Positions 27,293 through 35,961 of a DNA stretch of 64,000 nt are shown piece by piece. The notes below the pieces were generated by a model. The model was not told the DNA's origin and ran no database searches. It saw nothing but the letters and a program-made list of their open reading frames with translations. Origin of the DNA: Rhodospirillales bacterium (GTDB taxonomy: Bacteria > Pseudomonadota > Alphaproteobacteria > Rhodospirillales > Defluviicoccaceae). The translations under genes and the position numbers were made by a program. Position 1 is the stretch's first letter. Each line of letters begins with the position of its first letter. Where the stretch lies: positions 220,270 to 284,269 of the forward strand of contig JADJXQ010000024.1 of assembly GCA_016710335.1 (NCBI GenBank), in the 5' to 3' direction.

Positions 27293-28727
27293 CGCTGTCG
27301 CTCCTGAGTTCTTCCTCTATGGTGCTTTCCACCACACTCCTGGCCTCCAGATCCGCGTCGTCGAAATATGCCCGGAACAACTCGAATGTCTCGATGCTGG
27401 CAACCACCCTCGAGCTTTCTGCCATGTCAAGAATTCTATCATCTGCACTGCGGATGCGAATCTGGTTCAATGGTCCCTTCGATTCCTGAAAACTTTTATA
27501 AGGGGCGCGTGCGCTACTATCGGTCAGGATTCGAGGGGCATCCTCGGAGTTTGCGTTCGACCAAATCTGCAGGCGTTCCTCAATGGATGAAATTGCACGC
27601 TTGAGCCGTTTTCTCCGTACGTCGCGATCCTCGACTGTTGAGGCGTGTTCGGGCGCAATAGCATTTACGAGCTGCTGATATATGTCCATGCACTTAGGTA
27701 GCCGCCGATCCCGCAGGCGCGTAGCAAGTTCGCGAACCAGCGGATCCTGGGCGTCGATCAGCATCGGCAGTGCTCCCCAGAAAACAGTGTCGTCCAGAGA
27801 CAGGGCGTGAACCAGTTGGTTTGGCTCCAGCGCGAAGCGAACGATGGGGTGGACCGTCGGCAGCCCAGTTTTCCCGGCGTCTCCATTGAGGGCGAGGGTC
27901 ATCAAATGCAGCATTAGCGCCGAGAAAACCTTCTCGGCCGCGCGTGTCGTCTTGTGGAAGTAGACCGTCGGATAGAGCTGAAAAAGGGCGAGCACGTAGG
28001 TTTCGGCGGCGTAGCTCGCCTTCGGGCCCAGCACGAATGTCTCGATTTCAGCGGCCTGCTGCCCGTCTACGCCGATCGGCACGGTGCCAATCTCGAGGTT
28101 GGCCATCAGCCAAACAAAATCAATGCCGCTGTTCTGGACTCCTGTCATCAGTCGGTCGCGCTGCATGTAGTCCAGTCGGTCGGCGTCGAACTGGCTAGAA
28201 ACCACGGCGTCGTAGAGATTGCCGGGTCGTCCACGTCCAATCACATCGGCAACGTCCGTGGCGAATCCACTGCCCATTTCGCTCTTGAATGCTTCGCTGA
28301 CCTCGCTATCGCGTATCAGAAGGTCGCTGACGTGTTCGTGATGCGCCATCTTCAGGTTCAACTTCTTGCCCACATCTTCGAAAGCGTGGCTAAGCATCCC
28401 GTGACCTATATCGTGCACGAGTGCGGCGGCCAAAGCCGCGCGCAATTGGTGGTCCTTCACCTGCCCACCTTGCTGTGTGATATGCCGCCTTATAATAGTC
28501 ATCAGTTGTCGTGCCGTGTGGAACACACCAAGGCTGTGGGCGAAACGGGTGTGTGTCGCTCCGGGGTACACCAAGTCTGAAAAGCCGAGCTGACGAATTC
28601 GACGTAGCCGCTGAAACGGCCGGGTCTCGATAACCTTCCACAAGACGTGCTCGAATTGATCCGTGCCGAACTCGATAAGGTTATGCAGGGGATCGCGGAT
28701 GCGCTGAGGCTTGACGGTACCGGGCAT
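27285..28727 (-). CDS. HD-domain phosphohydrolase (COG1078/SAMHD1-like)
   Basis: About 480 residues with a dNTPase-type HD domain: RIRDPLHNLI and FQRLRRIRQLGFSDLVYPGATHTRFAHSLGV at the N-terminus, the metal pair in LVHDIGHGMLSHAFE, and QFDADRLDYMQRD further on. This is the COG1078 branch related to SAMHD1 and dGTPases, which hydrolyse nucleoside triphosphates. ATG 28727 follows GGGAGC; a TTG two codons upstream is possible. The YwgA-like partner overlaps its end, as in Bacillus ywfO-ywgA-like pairs. Placement beside type III RM suggests phage defence by nucleotide depletion, which is inference. Confidence 0.85.
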   Translation of the reverse strand: MPGTVKPQRIRDPLHNLIEFGTDQFEHVLWKVIETRPFQRLRRIRQLGFSDLVYPGATHTRFAHSLGVFHTARQLMTIIRRHITQQGGQVKDHQLRAALAAALVHDIGHGMLSHAFEDVGKKLNLKMAHHEHVSDLLIRDSEVSEAFKSEMGSGFATDVADVIGRGRPGNLYDAVVSSQFDADRLDYMQRDRLMTGVQNSGIDFVWLMANLEIGTVPIGVDGQQAAEIETFVLGPKASYAAETYVLALFQLYPTVYFHKTTRAAEKVFSALMLHLMTLALNGDAGKTGLPTVHPIVRFALEPNQLVHALSLDDTVFWGALPMLIDAQDPLVRELATRLRDRRLPKCMDIYQQLVNAIAPEHASTVEDRDVRRKRLKRAISSIEERLQIWSNANSEDAPRILTDSSARAPYKSFQESKGPLNQIRIRSADDRILDMAESSRVVASIETFELFRAYFDDADLEARSVVESTIEEELRSDSDG

Positions 28728-29001
28728 ACGCAAAGCTCCCCCAACCCATCATTATTCGCTTGTACCAAGCCCATCGAAACAAAACCGTGCGGTCGTTGAC
28801 CGGGGCCAGATCCGGCGATTCTAGCACCGGCTGGCAACAAAGCTCAATAAATAAGTAGTCGCGCGGTGAAATCATATAAACCAGCATAGGCTGCTTGCAG
28901 TTAAAATGAGAGACTGCGGCGTATAGAAAATAAGACACAGATGACGCTGGAGAGATTAACCATTAACTGCAGACGCCCCATGTCGGACTGAGCTTCCATG
29001 C
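28728..29001. other. Gene-free boundary between defence island and phage-like element
   Basis: No gene is supported. The stretch is clearly richer in A and T than its flanks (for example AAATAAGACACAGATG near 28927) and must contain the promoter of the HD/YwgA operon and possibly the end of the phage-like element. Confidence 0.4.
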
Positions 29002-29409
29002 TCATTGATGGTAGAGACTTTCGCGCTGCCCCACCCACTCTTCTGGGAACGGCTTAATCATAACCGCTAGAGTCATCTCCGGCGGCTGCCGCCCATCCAA
29101 AATGGCCTCGACGATGTCGGGTGCGAGCAGGGTAAGCCGCAGCACCCGGCTGACGTAGGAGGCGTTGATTTTCTCGGCTGTGGCGATTTCCTCGACCGTA
29201 CCGCACGCCCCCGTCTCCAGGAGCTTCCGCCACCGAAACGCCCTCGCCAGCGCCTTGACCATGGCGTTGTCGACCCGGCGGCGTGGCGGCGCCCATGACG
29301 GCGCACCGTCTGGCGAGATGACCAGCTTTCGGCCACCTCGCTTCGTGAATGTCATCGGCACGCTGACGGTCAGTGTGAGACCGTCGGCGCTGAGGCGGGC
29401 GTCGGTCAT
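29002..29409 (-). CDS. Small ParB/HTH-like protein downstream of serine recombinase
   Basis: The 135-residue product has a beta-rich start (ADGLTLTVSVPMTFTKRGGRKLVISPDG) and a helix-turn-helix-like C-terminal half (TVEEIATAEKINASYVSRVLRLTLLAPDIVEAIL), as seen in small proteins that accompany DUF2924-recombinase cassettes in alphaproteobacteria. Its ATG overlaps the natural stop of the recombinase as TGATG, so the two are translationally coupled. It probably binds DNA; the target is unknown. Confidence 0.7.
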   Translation of the reverse strand: MTDARLSADGLTLTVSVPMTFTKRGGRKLVISPDGAPSWAPPRRRVDNAMVKALARAFRWRKLLETGACGTVEEIATAEKINASYVSRVLRLTLLAPDIVEAILDGRQPPEMTLAVMIKPFPEEWVGQRESLYHQ

Positions 29410-30719
29410 CAGGCCGCCCTCCGCTCGGTCCCGCTGGCGCGCAGATCGGCGACCAGCGTTTGCAGGCCGTCGACGCGCAGATGCAGGTCCAGCCGGTCCG
29501 GGTGAATATCGACGCGCTCGACAAGGAGCTGGACAATGCGAGCCTGCTCGGCCGGGAACAGTTCGTCCCAGAGCGGGTCGAGCCTCGAAGGCCTCGCGCA
29601 CTTCGGTTTCCGAAAGCGCCTCGATTTCCGGCCGCGCCGACCGCCACGTCCCGACGACGATCTCTGGCGCCCTTAGCAGGGCGCGCAACTGGTCCACGAC
29701 GGCGGCCTCGATCTCGGCGGCTGGAACGCGGCGCACCACGCCCGGCGGCACATCGCCCTTGAGCAGGCCAGCGGCGACGTAGTAGCGGTACAGCCGCCCG
29801 CCCTTGCGCGCATGCGTCGGCGTCATGGCGCGGCCGTCGGCGCCGAAGAGGATGCCCTTCAGCAGGGCCGGCGTCTGCGCGCGAGTGCTGGCGGCGCGGC
29901 TGCGGGGGTTCTGTTGGACAATCGCATGGACCTTGTCCCAAAGGTCGAGGTCGATGATGGCCTCGTGCTCGCCGGGATAGGCCGTGCCCTTGTGCACGGC
30001 TTCGCCGAGGTAGACCCGGTTGTTGATCAGTTTGTAGAGGAAGCCCTTGTCGATCGGCTTGCCGCGCTTGGTGGTGACGCCCTCGGCTGCCAGTTCCCTG
30101 ACCAGCACGGTCGCCGAGCCGACCTTCAAGAACCGCTCGAAGATCATTCGCACCGTCGCGGCCTCGGCCTCGTTGACCACCAGCTTGCGGTCCTTGACGT
30201 CGTAGCCGAGCGGCGGATGGCCGCCCATCCACATGCCGCGCGCCCGCGAGGCGGCGACCTTGTCGCGGATGCGCTCGCCGATCACCTCGCGCTCGAACTG
30301 GGCGAAGGAGAGCAGGATGTTCAGCGTCAGCCGGCCCATGGAGGTCGTGGTGTTGAACGACTGGGTCACCGAGACGAAGGTGACGCCGTGGGCGTCGAAC
30401 ACCTCGACCAGCTTGGCGAAGTCCATCAGCGAGCGGCTGAGGCGGTCGATCTTGTAGACCACGACCACGTCGACCAGCCCGTCCTCGATGTCGGCGAGCA
30501 GGCGCTTCAGCGCGGGGCGCTCCAGCGTGCCGCCGGAGAAGCCGCCGTCGTCGTAGCGGTCGCGCACCAGCACCCAGCCCTCCGGCGCTGGCTGGCGATG
30601 TAGGCCTCGCAGGCCTCGCGCTGGGCGTCGAGGGTGTTGAACTCCTGCTCCAGGCCTTCCTCGGAGGACTTGCGGGTGTAGACGGCGCAGCGAAGCTTGC
30701 GGGCAACTGGCTTCTTCAT
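29409..30719 (-). pseudogene. Large serine recombinase (resolvase/invertase type), two frameshifts
   Basis: The N-terminus (RCAVYTRKSSEEGLEQEFN) has the catalytic Ser of serine recombinases. After a break near 30590 the catalytic domain continues (DRYDDGGFSGGTLERP, VYKIDRLSRSLMDF, ERIRDKVAASRARG) with the recombinase DNA-binding domain behind it. A second break near 29585, inside FEAL, diverts the C-terminus. In the correct frame it reads DPLWDELFPAEQARIVQLL and ends at the TGA that overlaps the next gene. Restoring one or two bases at each place gives a normal ~435-residue enzyme, so the lesions are recent or are consensus errors. It would integrate and excise the element. Confidence 0.8.
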
Positions 30720-31159
<440 letters not shown>

Positions 31160-31163
<4 letters not shown>

Positions 31164-31363
31164 GGGGTGGTCTCCGTCCGTTTTGTGACGGGTCCATGAC
31201 CGCTCCGGGTCGCGGGAAAGTCGAGGCAACTGTCTCCGCAGTCGCCAGATAGTTGCCTTGACTGTCGTGCCCGCAGGCGAACCAGCCCGGCGGCTAGAAT
31301 CGACGCCAGTTCGTCGAGCCGCTCGGCGGGCGTCATCAGGTTGGGGTCGAGGGCGTTCGGCAA
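31160..31363 (-). CDS. Small protein of the DUF2924-recombinase cassette
   Basis: The 67-residue product (LMTPAERLDELASILAAGLVRLRARQS) has one amphipathic helix and a polar tail ending near SGHGPVTKR. Its stop overlaps the DUF2924 start as ATGA. Small proteins of this kind start such cassettes regularly; their role is unknown. Confidence 0.65.
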
Positions 31364-31620
31364 GCTGCGACACCTGTGTGGTGGGTGCGCCTTCAGGATC
31401 GGTTCGAAGGGCGCGATTGCTTGCCGTAAATCTAATCGAAACTCAGCTGTTATGCAGCGTTTTCAATTGGTTAAGGACATGCGGGGAGGCTTGGGGAGCG
31501 CACGGGAACAGCTGTGATACTGTCCCAAAGCTACATCGTGCCGGTCTGGCGGAGAGTTTCCAGCGAATCACTTCGCCCTTTCAGGGATTACGCCACCAGC
31601 ACCTATATAGGTTAATTATC

Positions 31621-32214
31621 CTAGAAAGGGATATCATCCTCCAGATCAGGTTCTGAAGCGGGTGTTCGCGCAGGGGCAGCAGGCCGTTCTGGCAGTTTCG
31701 GCTTAGTGGGCCAATCCGGCGCTTGCACCCGCGCGACCCCCAGGTCAGCCTTCATGGCCTCGCCGGCTGCCCAATAGTCGGTGCTCTTCTTCTCGCGCCA
31801 GATCGCGAGGTAATCCTCGATCTTGGGCCAGAGGATATCGACAAAGGCTCGCCGAGGCTCGTTGCCGCGACTGCCAACATAGAAGAATTCCCGATGGGCG
31901 TCGGTGAAAGCCTTCAATTCGTCCTCGTCAAATGTCGTCGGATAGTAGGGACAAGCGATGAGCTTGAGCGTGCGAACGCCCTCGCTCGGATCCCAGAACT
32001 TCGACCACGTTTCCTGGCCGATCTCGCTCCCGAATTCGTCGAACCTCGGTCCGATCCCGGTCCCGTCAGCCGTCTCCTTGATGGCCCGCTCGACCACCGT
32101 GGTGATGTTCTGGCCTTTGATTCGCGACACGAAGTCCAGGATGAACTTCGTCTTCGGATCGAGCCGCAGGGATAGCGTCAACGTTTTCGCTCTCGGCTGT
32201 TTCTCGGCAGGCAC
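31621..32214 (-). CDS. Ribbon-helix-helix-like protein with an SSB-type acidic C-terminal tip
   Basis: The 197-residue protein starts with a basic segment and a ribbon-helix-helix-like pattern (TLTLSLRLDPKTKFILDFV, then NITTVVERAIKE). The middle has Trp- and acidic-rich segments (WSKFWDPSEGVRTLKLIA). It ends in DLEDDIPF after a Pro/Ala-rich linker, closely resembling the DDDIPF tip by which SSB recruits partners. No OB fold is seen, so it is not SSB itself. It is divergent from the AlpA-like gene across a repeat-rich spacer and may be a regulator or a replication accessory protein. Confidence 0.65.
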   Translation of the reverse strand: MPAEKQPRAKTLTLSLRLDPKTKFILDFVSRIKGQNITTVVERAIKETADGTGIGPRFDEFGSEIGQETWSKFWDPSEGVRTLKLIACPYYPTTFDEDELKAFTDAHREFFYVGSRGNEPRRAFVDILWPKIEDYLAIWREKKSTDYWAAGEAMKADLGVARVQAPDWPTKPKLPERPAAPARTPASEPDLEDDIPF

Positions 32215-32254
32215 CGTCTGATCCCTCCACTTCCCGTAATGTCCTGACTATATA

Positions 32255-32326
32255 GGCGTGTAAAAGCCGGTGCAAGATTATCTTGCGCGTACCAAGCATG
32301 GCTGGCAGGATCTGGCGTGTAAAAGC
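32255..32326. promoter_or_regulatory. Divergent control region with direct repeats and a palindrome
   Basis: GGCGTGTAAAAGC occurs at 32255-32267 and again at 32314-32326, 59 bases apart. Between them lies GCAAGATTATCTTGC (32272-32286), a palindrome with 7-bp arms around one base. The spacer separates the divergent RHH-like and AlpA-like genes, so these look like operators of the element's control switch. Confidence 0.6.
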
Positions 32327-32346
32327 GTTACCTGTGAGGCAAGAGC

Positions 32347-32547
32347 ATGAACGACGAGCTGATTGACGTACAGGATCTGGCGATCCAGCTGAAAATTCCG
32401 GTGAAGACGATCCGCAACAAGCTGTGCAACGGAACCTGGCCGTTGCGGCCGATTCGCATCGGTCGGTCGCTTCGTTGGCGGCAAGCGGAAGTGGATCGCC
32501 TCAAACGAGGCGAAGTGGACAGCCTGGGCTCGACCGGCACGGGGTAA
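32347..32547 (+). CDS. AlpA/excisionase-like helix-turn-helix protein
   Basis: The 66-residue product has the MerR-like winged helix of small phage regulators: IDVQDLAIQLKIPVKTIRNKL, then PIRIGRSLRWRQAEVDRL. Such proteins act as excisionases or as activators of satellite genes. GAGG precedes ATG 32347 by 8 bases. It heads the plus-strand replication operon and faces the RHH-like gene. Confidence 0.8.
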   Translation: MNDELIDVQDLAIQLKIPVKTIRNKLCNGTWPLRPIRIGRSLRWRQAEVDRLKRGEVDSLGSTGTG

Positions 32548-32550
32548 GCA

Positions 32551-33407
32551 TTGAACACCGTCCCGGAATTCGCGAGCCGATACGTCCGCATGGGTATCGC
32601 GGTGCTGCCGCTCCACCGGCCAGTTCGCCATGCCCAGGGACTCCGATGCTCCTGCGGCAAAGGCGATTGCGAATCCCCCGCCAAGCATCCGTTTGCAAAG
32701 CTGGTTGCGCACGGACTGCGGGACGCGAGCAAGGATCAGACCGTGGTCGCGAGCTGGTTCGAGAACAGCGAGCTCAATGTTGGGATCGCTACCGGGACCG
32801 TTAGCGGCATCGTCGCTCTTGATATCGATCCGCGTCATGGCGGTGACGAAGCACTCGCCGCGCTCGAACGAGAACATGGTCCGCTGGCCAATACGTGGCG
32901 GTTTCTGACCGGCGGCGGCGGGGAGCACATCATCTTCCGGCACCCCGGAAAGACTGTATCCAACAGCGCCGGAAAGATCGGGCCTGGCATCGATATGCGC
33001 GGCGACGGCGGCTATATCGTCGCTCCGCCATCCATGCATATTTCCGGCCGCCGCTACGCCATCTCGGTCGATCACCATCCGGACGACATAGCGCTTGCTC
33101 CGCTTCCGGGCTGGCTGCTAGCAGCACTCCGTCGGCCGGCAGACAAGAGGTCGCGGCGAAAGCGCCTGCCGAATGGCGGAATACGGTGGCGAGCATCGTC
33201 GTCGAAGGCGAGCGCAATCGTACCGTGGCAAGCCTCGCCGGACATATGCTCCGCAACCGCATAGACCCCTGGGTGACGATCGATCTGCTGCAGGCGTGGA
33301 ACCGAGCGCGGTGCGAACCTCCGCTTCCTGACAACGAGATCATGAAGACGGTGCGAAGCATCGCCCGCCGCGAGGTCGAACGCCGTGAGCGGCGTGATGC
33401 CCGATGA
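32551..33407 (+). CDS. Bifunctional primase/polymerase (prim-pol), with a frameshift
   Basis: The N-terminal prim-pol domain shows GIAVLPLHRPV, the Cys cluster CSCGKGDCESPAKHPF, the metal-binding VALDIDPRHGG and GGYIVAPPS. The C-terminal primase-helper part (VASIVVEGERNRTVASLAGHML, then PLPDNEIMKTVRSIARRE) is in another frame, so a small indel lies between 33115 and 33185. As read, translation ends at 33264. The start is TTG 32551, three bases after the AlpA-like stop. Together with the next gene it would prime and unwind the element's DNA. Confidence 0.75.
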
Positions 33408-34845
33408 TCCCCTCGACCGCCTCGTCTATCTCAACCGTCCCGACGCCAATGACGTCAAACGGAAATCGCTCGAAATCGGCTCCGACGTCGAGATTGCCGG
33501 GCGCGTCGGAGAGGACCTGCATCGCGCCCGTGGAGACATCGTTCACGCCGAGGGGCACTTCTGGTGTTACGGCGACGCCCACTGGGTGACGATTCCAGAG
33601 CACGAATTAAGGCTCGCCGTGCATGCCTACGACGGCGCCAGTTTTCAAACACCAAAGGGCGATTTTTCGCGGGCAAAGCTGGGTAAGGGCCGCGTTGACT
33701 CGGTGCTCCACGAACTCGCGGCGAAGGTTGAAGACCCTTGCTTCTTCGAGAGGTCGGCAATCGGCATCAATTGCGATTCCGGCTTTATCCGCTTCGCGCA
33801 CGACGGACATGCCGATCTGGAACCGCACGATCCGGACCACCGCTGTCGACACGTCCTCCCCGGACGCTGGTCGCCCGAAGTGGATGACACGCCCGCACCC
33901 GGATCGCTTCTCGCGCGGCTTCTCGGCGGCGTGTTTCGGGGCGACGAGGACTCAGGCGCCAAGGTCGATCTGCTCGCCGAGGTTATCGGCGGTGCCGCCC
34001 TTGGTTACGCGACGAAGCTCCGTCAGCCGCGCGCGATCATTCTCAAGGGCGAAACCGCCGAGAACGGCAAGAGCCAGATCCTTGATCTCGCTCGAGGCCT
34101 GTTGCCCCCATCTGCGATTTGCTCCGTCACCGCCGCGCGCATGGGTGACGAGAGGCACATCGTCGGCTTGGTGGGAAAGCTGCTGAATGCCAGCGACGAG
34201 CTATCATCGGCGACGGCCATCGCCAGCGAGACCTTCAAGGCAGTCGTGACGGGTGAACCGGTTCAAGGCCGCGACGTCTACAAATCCCGCGTCGAATTCC
34301 GACCGGTCGCCCAGCACCTTTTCGCAACCAACAACCTGCCGGTGTTCGCCGGCGGCATGGACCGGGGTGTGCAGCGTCGGCTCCTCGTCATTCCGTTCAA
34401 TCGGGTGATCCCGACCGAGGAGCGCGTGGAGTCCATCGGCCGGCGTATTGCGGAAGACGAGGCAGATCTGCTGCTTGCGTGGGCTATTGACGGCGCGGCT
34501 CGCCTTATCCGAAACCGCGATTTTTCCACTCCGGCCACTTGCAAGGCCACGCTCACCGACTGGCTCTACGGTGCGGATCCTGTTCTCGCCTGGTTGGACG
34601 ATCGGGTCGACGTGCGGCCTATCGTCGGAGATGGCCCGAAAGCCCGAACAAGCTATGCCCATGAGCAGTTCCAGGCGTGGGCACAGGCCGAAGGATTCAA
34701 GCGCGATATGTTGCCGGCGATCAACGGATTCGTGCAGAGGATCAAAGCGAACGCGTCAGGCGTCGAGTACCGGCGGACCAACGAGGGGAGGTTCTTTCTC
34801 GGCATGGACATTCGCCACTTCACCCCCTCGCCTCACTACCCATGA
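33385..34845 (+). CDS. P4/D5-type SF3 DNA helicase (replication protein)
   Basis: The protein (486 aa) has an N-terminal D5-like domain and an SF3 helicase core. Walker A is ILKGETAENGKSQ near residue 215, with the following SVTAARMGDERHIVGLVGKL, an acidic Walker B-like NASDELSS and the sensor stretch HLFATNNLPVFAGGMDRGVQRRLL. A C-terminal winged domain (YAHEQFQAWAQAEGF) may read the origin. GTG 33385 lies inside the end of the primase gene. The stop overlaps the first iteron of the putative origin. Confidence 0.88.
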   Translation: MSGVMPDDPLDRLVYLNRPDANDVKRKSLEIGSDVEIAGRVGEDLHRARGDIVHAEGHFWCYGDAHWVTIPEHELRLAVHAYDGASFQTPKGDFSRAKLGKGRVDSVLHELAAKVEDPCFFERSAIGINCDSGFIRFAHDGHADLEPHDPDHRCRHVLPGRWSPEVDDTPAPGSLLARLLGGVFRGDEDSGAKVDLLAEVIGGAALGYATKLRQPRAIILKGETAENGKSQILDLARGLLPPSAICSVTAARMGDERHIVGLVGKLLNASDELSSATAIASETFKAVVTGEPVQGRDVYKSRVEFRPVAQHLFATNNLPVFAGGMDRGVQRRLLVIPFNRVIPTEERVESIGRRIAEDEADLLLAWAIDGAARLIRNRDFSTPATCKATLTDWLYGADPVLAWLDDRVDVRPIVGDGPKARTSYAHEQFQAWAQAEGFKRDMLPAINGFVQRIKANASGVEYRRTNEGRFFLGMDIRHFTPSPHYP

Positions 34846-35030
34846 CGCACCCGTGACGCTGCATTGTGCCTTAAACCATTGAAAGTGTTCAGATGACGCA
34901 TCGGCTGCCAAAACCTTTTGAGTACGACCCGCGCGCACATATACATAGTTCGGGGGGTGGTGCGTCATCTCAGCACTTTCAAATACTTAACCCGCAAAAG
35001 TGCGTCACTATTGCGTCACCCATGCGTCAC
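34843..35030. other. Putative replication origin with symmetric iterons
   Basis: The heptamer TGCGTCA appears in the plus direction at 34961, 35001, 35012 and 35023, the last three exactly 11 bases apart. The reverse form TGACGC(A) appears at 34843, 34854 and 34894, the first two also 11 bases apart. The copies at 34894 and 34961 belong to a 22-bp inverted repeat (34879-34900 and 34961-34982) with two mismatches. An AT-rich stretch lies between the arms. Iterons just after a primase/helicase pair are usual for P4-like origins. Confidence 0.6.
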
Positions 35031-35062
35031 GGGAGGTGTGTGCGCAATCCGGGGGCGCGTCA

Positions 35063-35602
35063 ATGAAGCGGCGCAAGCGCACACCGAAGCAGCTGGCAGC
35101 ACCCGCCGTCGTCAGGCCGAATATGCTGGTCGAGCCGGTCTACGAGAGCGACCCTGATGGCCGGCCGGTCGTCCACCATCGAACTGTCGACACGATGGGT
35201 CGAATGCTCCGGAACGGAAGCATCACCCAGGCCATGCACGATGCGGCGCAGGATTTCGCCGCGACGTTCACCATCGCCCGGTTCGATCCCGTCGTCTGCA
35301 TGTCGCTCAATCGTATTCCCGGCTCAGGCAACCCTGCCGACCTGACCGATGCACAGGTCGACGCTCGTCGCCGGGTGGGCGAAGCGCTCGACGCCCTCGG
35401 TGGTCTCGGCAGCCCCGCCGGGAGTTGCGTTTGGCACGTGGTCGGCTTGCAGCGCTCGATACGCGAGTGGTCGCTCCGTCAGGGGTGGGGCGGCAAGTCG
35501 ATCGGAGAAAAACAAGCGCATGGCATATTAGTTGCGGCGCTCGGGGTGCTTGCGGGATACTACGGGTATACCCGCACCAACTGGCGATTATTGTGTTCTT
35601 GA
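35063..35602 (+). CDS. DUF6456-like phage protein
   Basis: The product (179 aa from ATG 35063) has a basic start (MKRRKRTPKQ) and a helical body (TVDTMGRMLRNGSITQAMHDAAQDFAATF, then WHVVGLQRSIREWSLRQGWGG) resembling DUF6456 proteins, which occur in alphaproteobacterial phages and chromosomes and are thought to bind DNA or RNA. It lies after the iteron region. Its exact role is unknown. Confidence 0.6.
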   Translation: MKRRKRTPKQLAAPAVVRPNMLVEPVYESDPDGRPVVHHRTVDTMGRMLRNGSITQAMHDAAQDFAATFTIARFDPVVCMSLNRIPGSGNPADLTDAQVDARRRVGEALDALGGLGSPAGSCVWHVVGLQRSIREWSLRQGWGGKSIGEKQAHGILVAALGVLAGYYGYTRTNWRLLCS

Positions 35603-35961
35603 CTTATGGACATGCAAGTAGTAGACGGGCGTAAGGATTCGCATTGTGTCTGGAGAAGCCCCGCCGTGAAGGCGCCTGGCATGTCGGCCAGGGTTGTACG
35701 GGTCCCTTCCGGGCAACAACGTATGCTGGTGGGCGTAGCGCGGAAGGTTTCCAGCGTGAGCCGCGATTTTTGGGAAGCCACCCAGCCAGAAGCCACCCCT
35801 GCACCTCAAATAAATTCGTGAATTCAGCACATTAGCTGGACCCCAACCTGGCCTCCGGGTGGACTCCTGGAGTCCACTTTTGGATCCACCGCCTGGATCC
35901 AGGATCCAGAGTTGGAGTCCACGCCGGCTTCCGGCTACTCCTCTTCCGCAAGGATCGCACC
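35603..35961. other. Spacer with palindrome cluster upstream of the methylase gene
   Basis: No gene is supported. A 71-codon frame (35606-35821) has no ribosome-binding site and no recognisable product. The second half holds a cluster of short palindromes described separately, and AAGGA at the end serves the methylase start. Confidence 0.4.
35860..35922. repeat. Cluster of GGA(N)TCC palindromes
   Basis: TGGACTCCTGGAGTCCA (35860-35876) has 8-bp arms. TGGATCCA (35881-35888), CTGGATCCAG (35893-35902), an overlapping GGATCC and TTGGAGTCCA (35912-35921) follow within 60 bases. These resemble multiple copies of one protein-binding site, or a structured leader ahead of the methylase. Confidence 0.5.

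Noticed and set aside
29165..30603. Plus-strand frames opposite the recombinase
   Set aside because: They mirror the coding strand in high-GC sequence and show no independent motif.
35606..35821. 71-codon plus-strand frame
   Set aside because: No ribosome-binding site, no family match and no coupling to neighbours; left as spacer.
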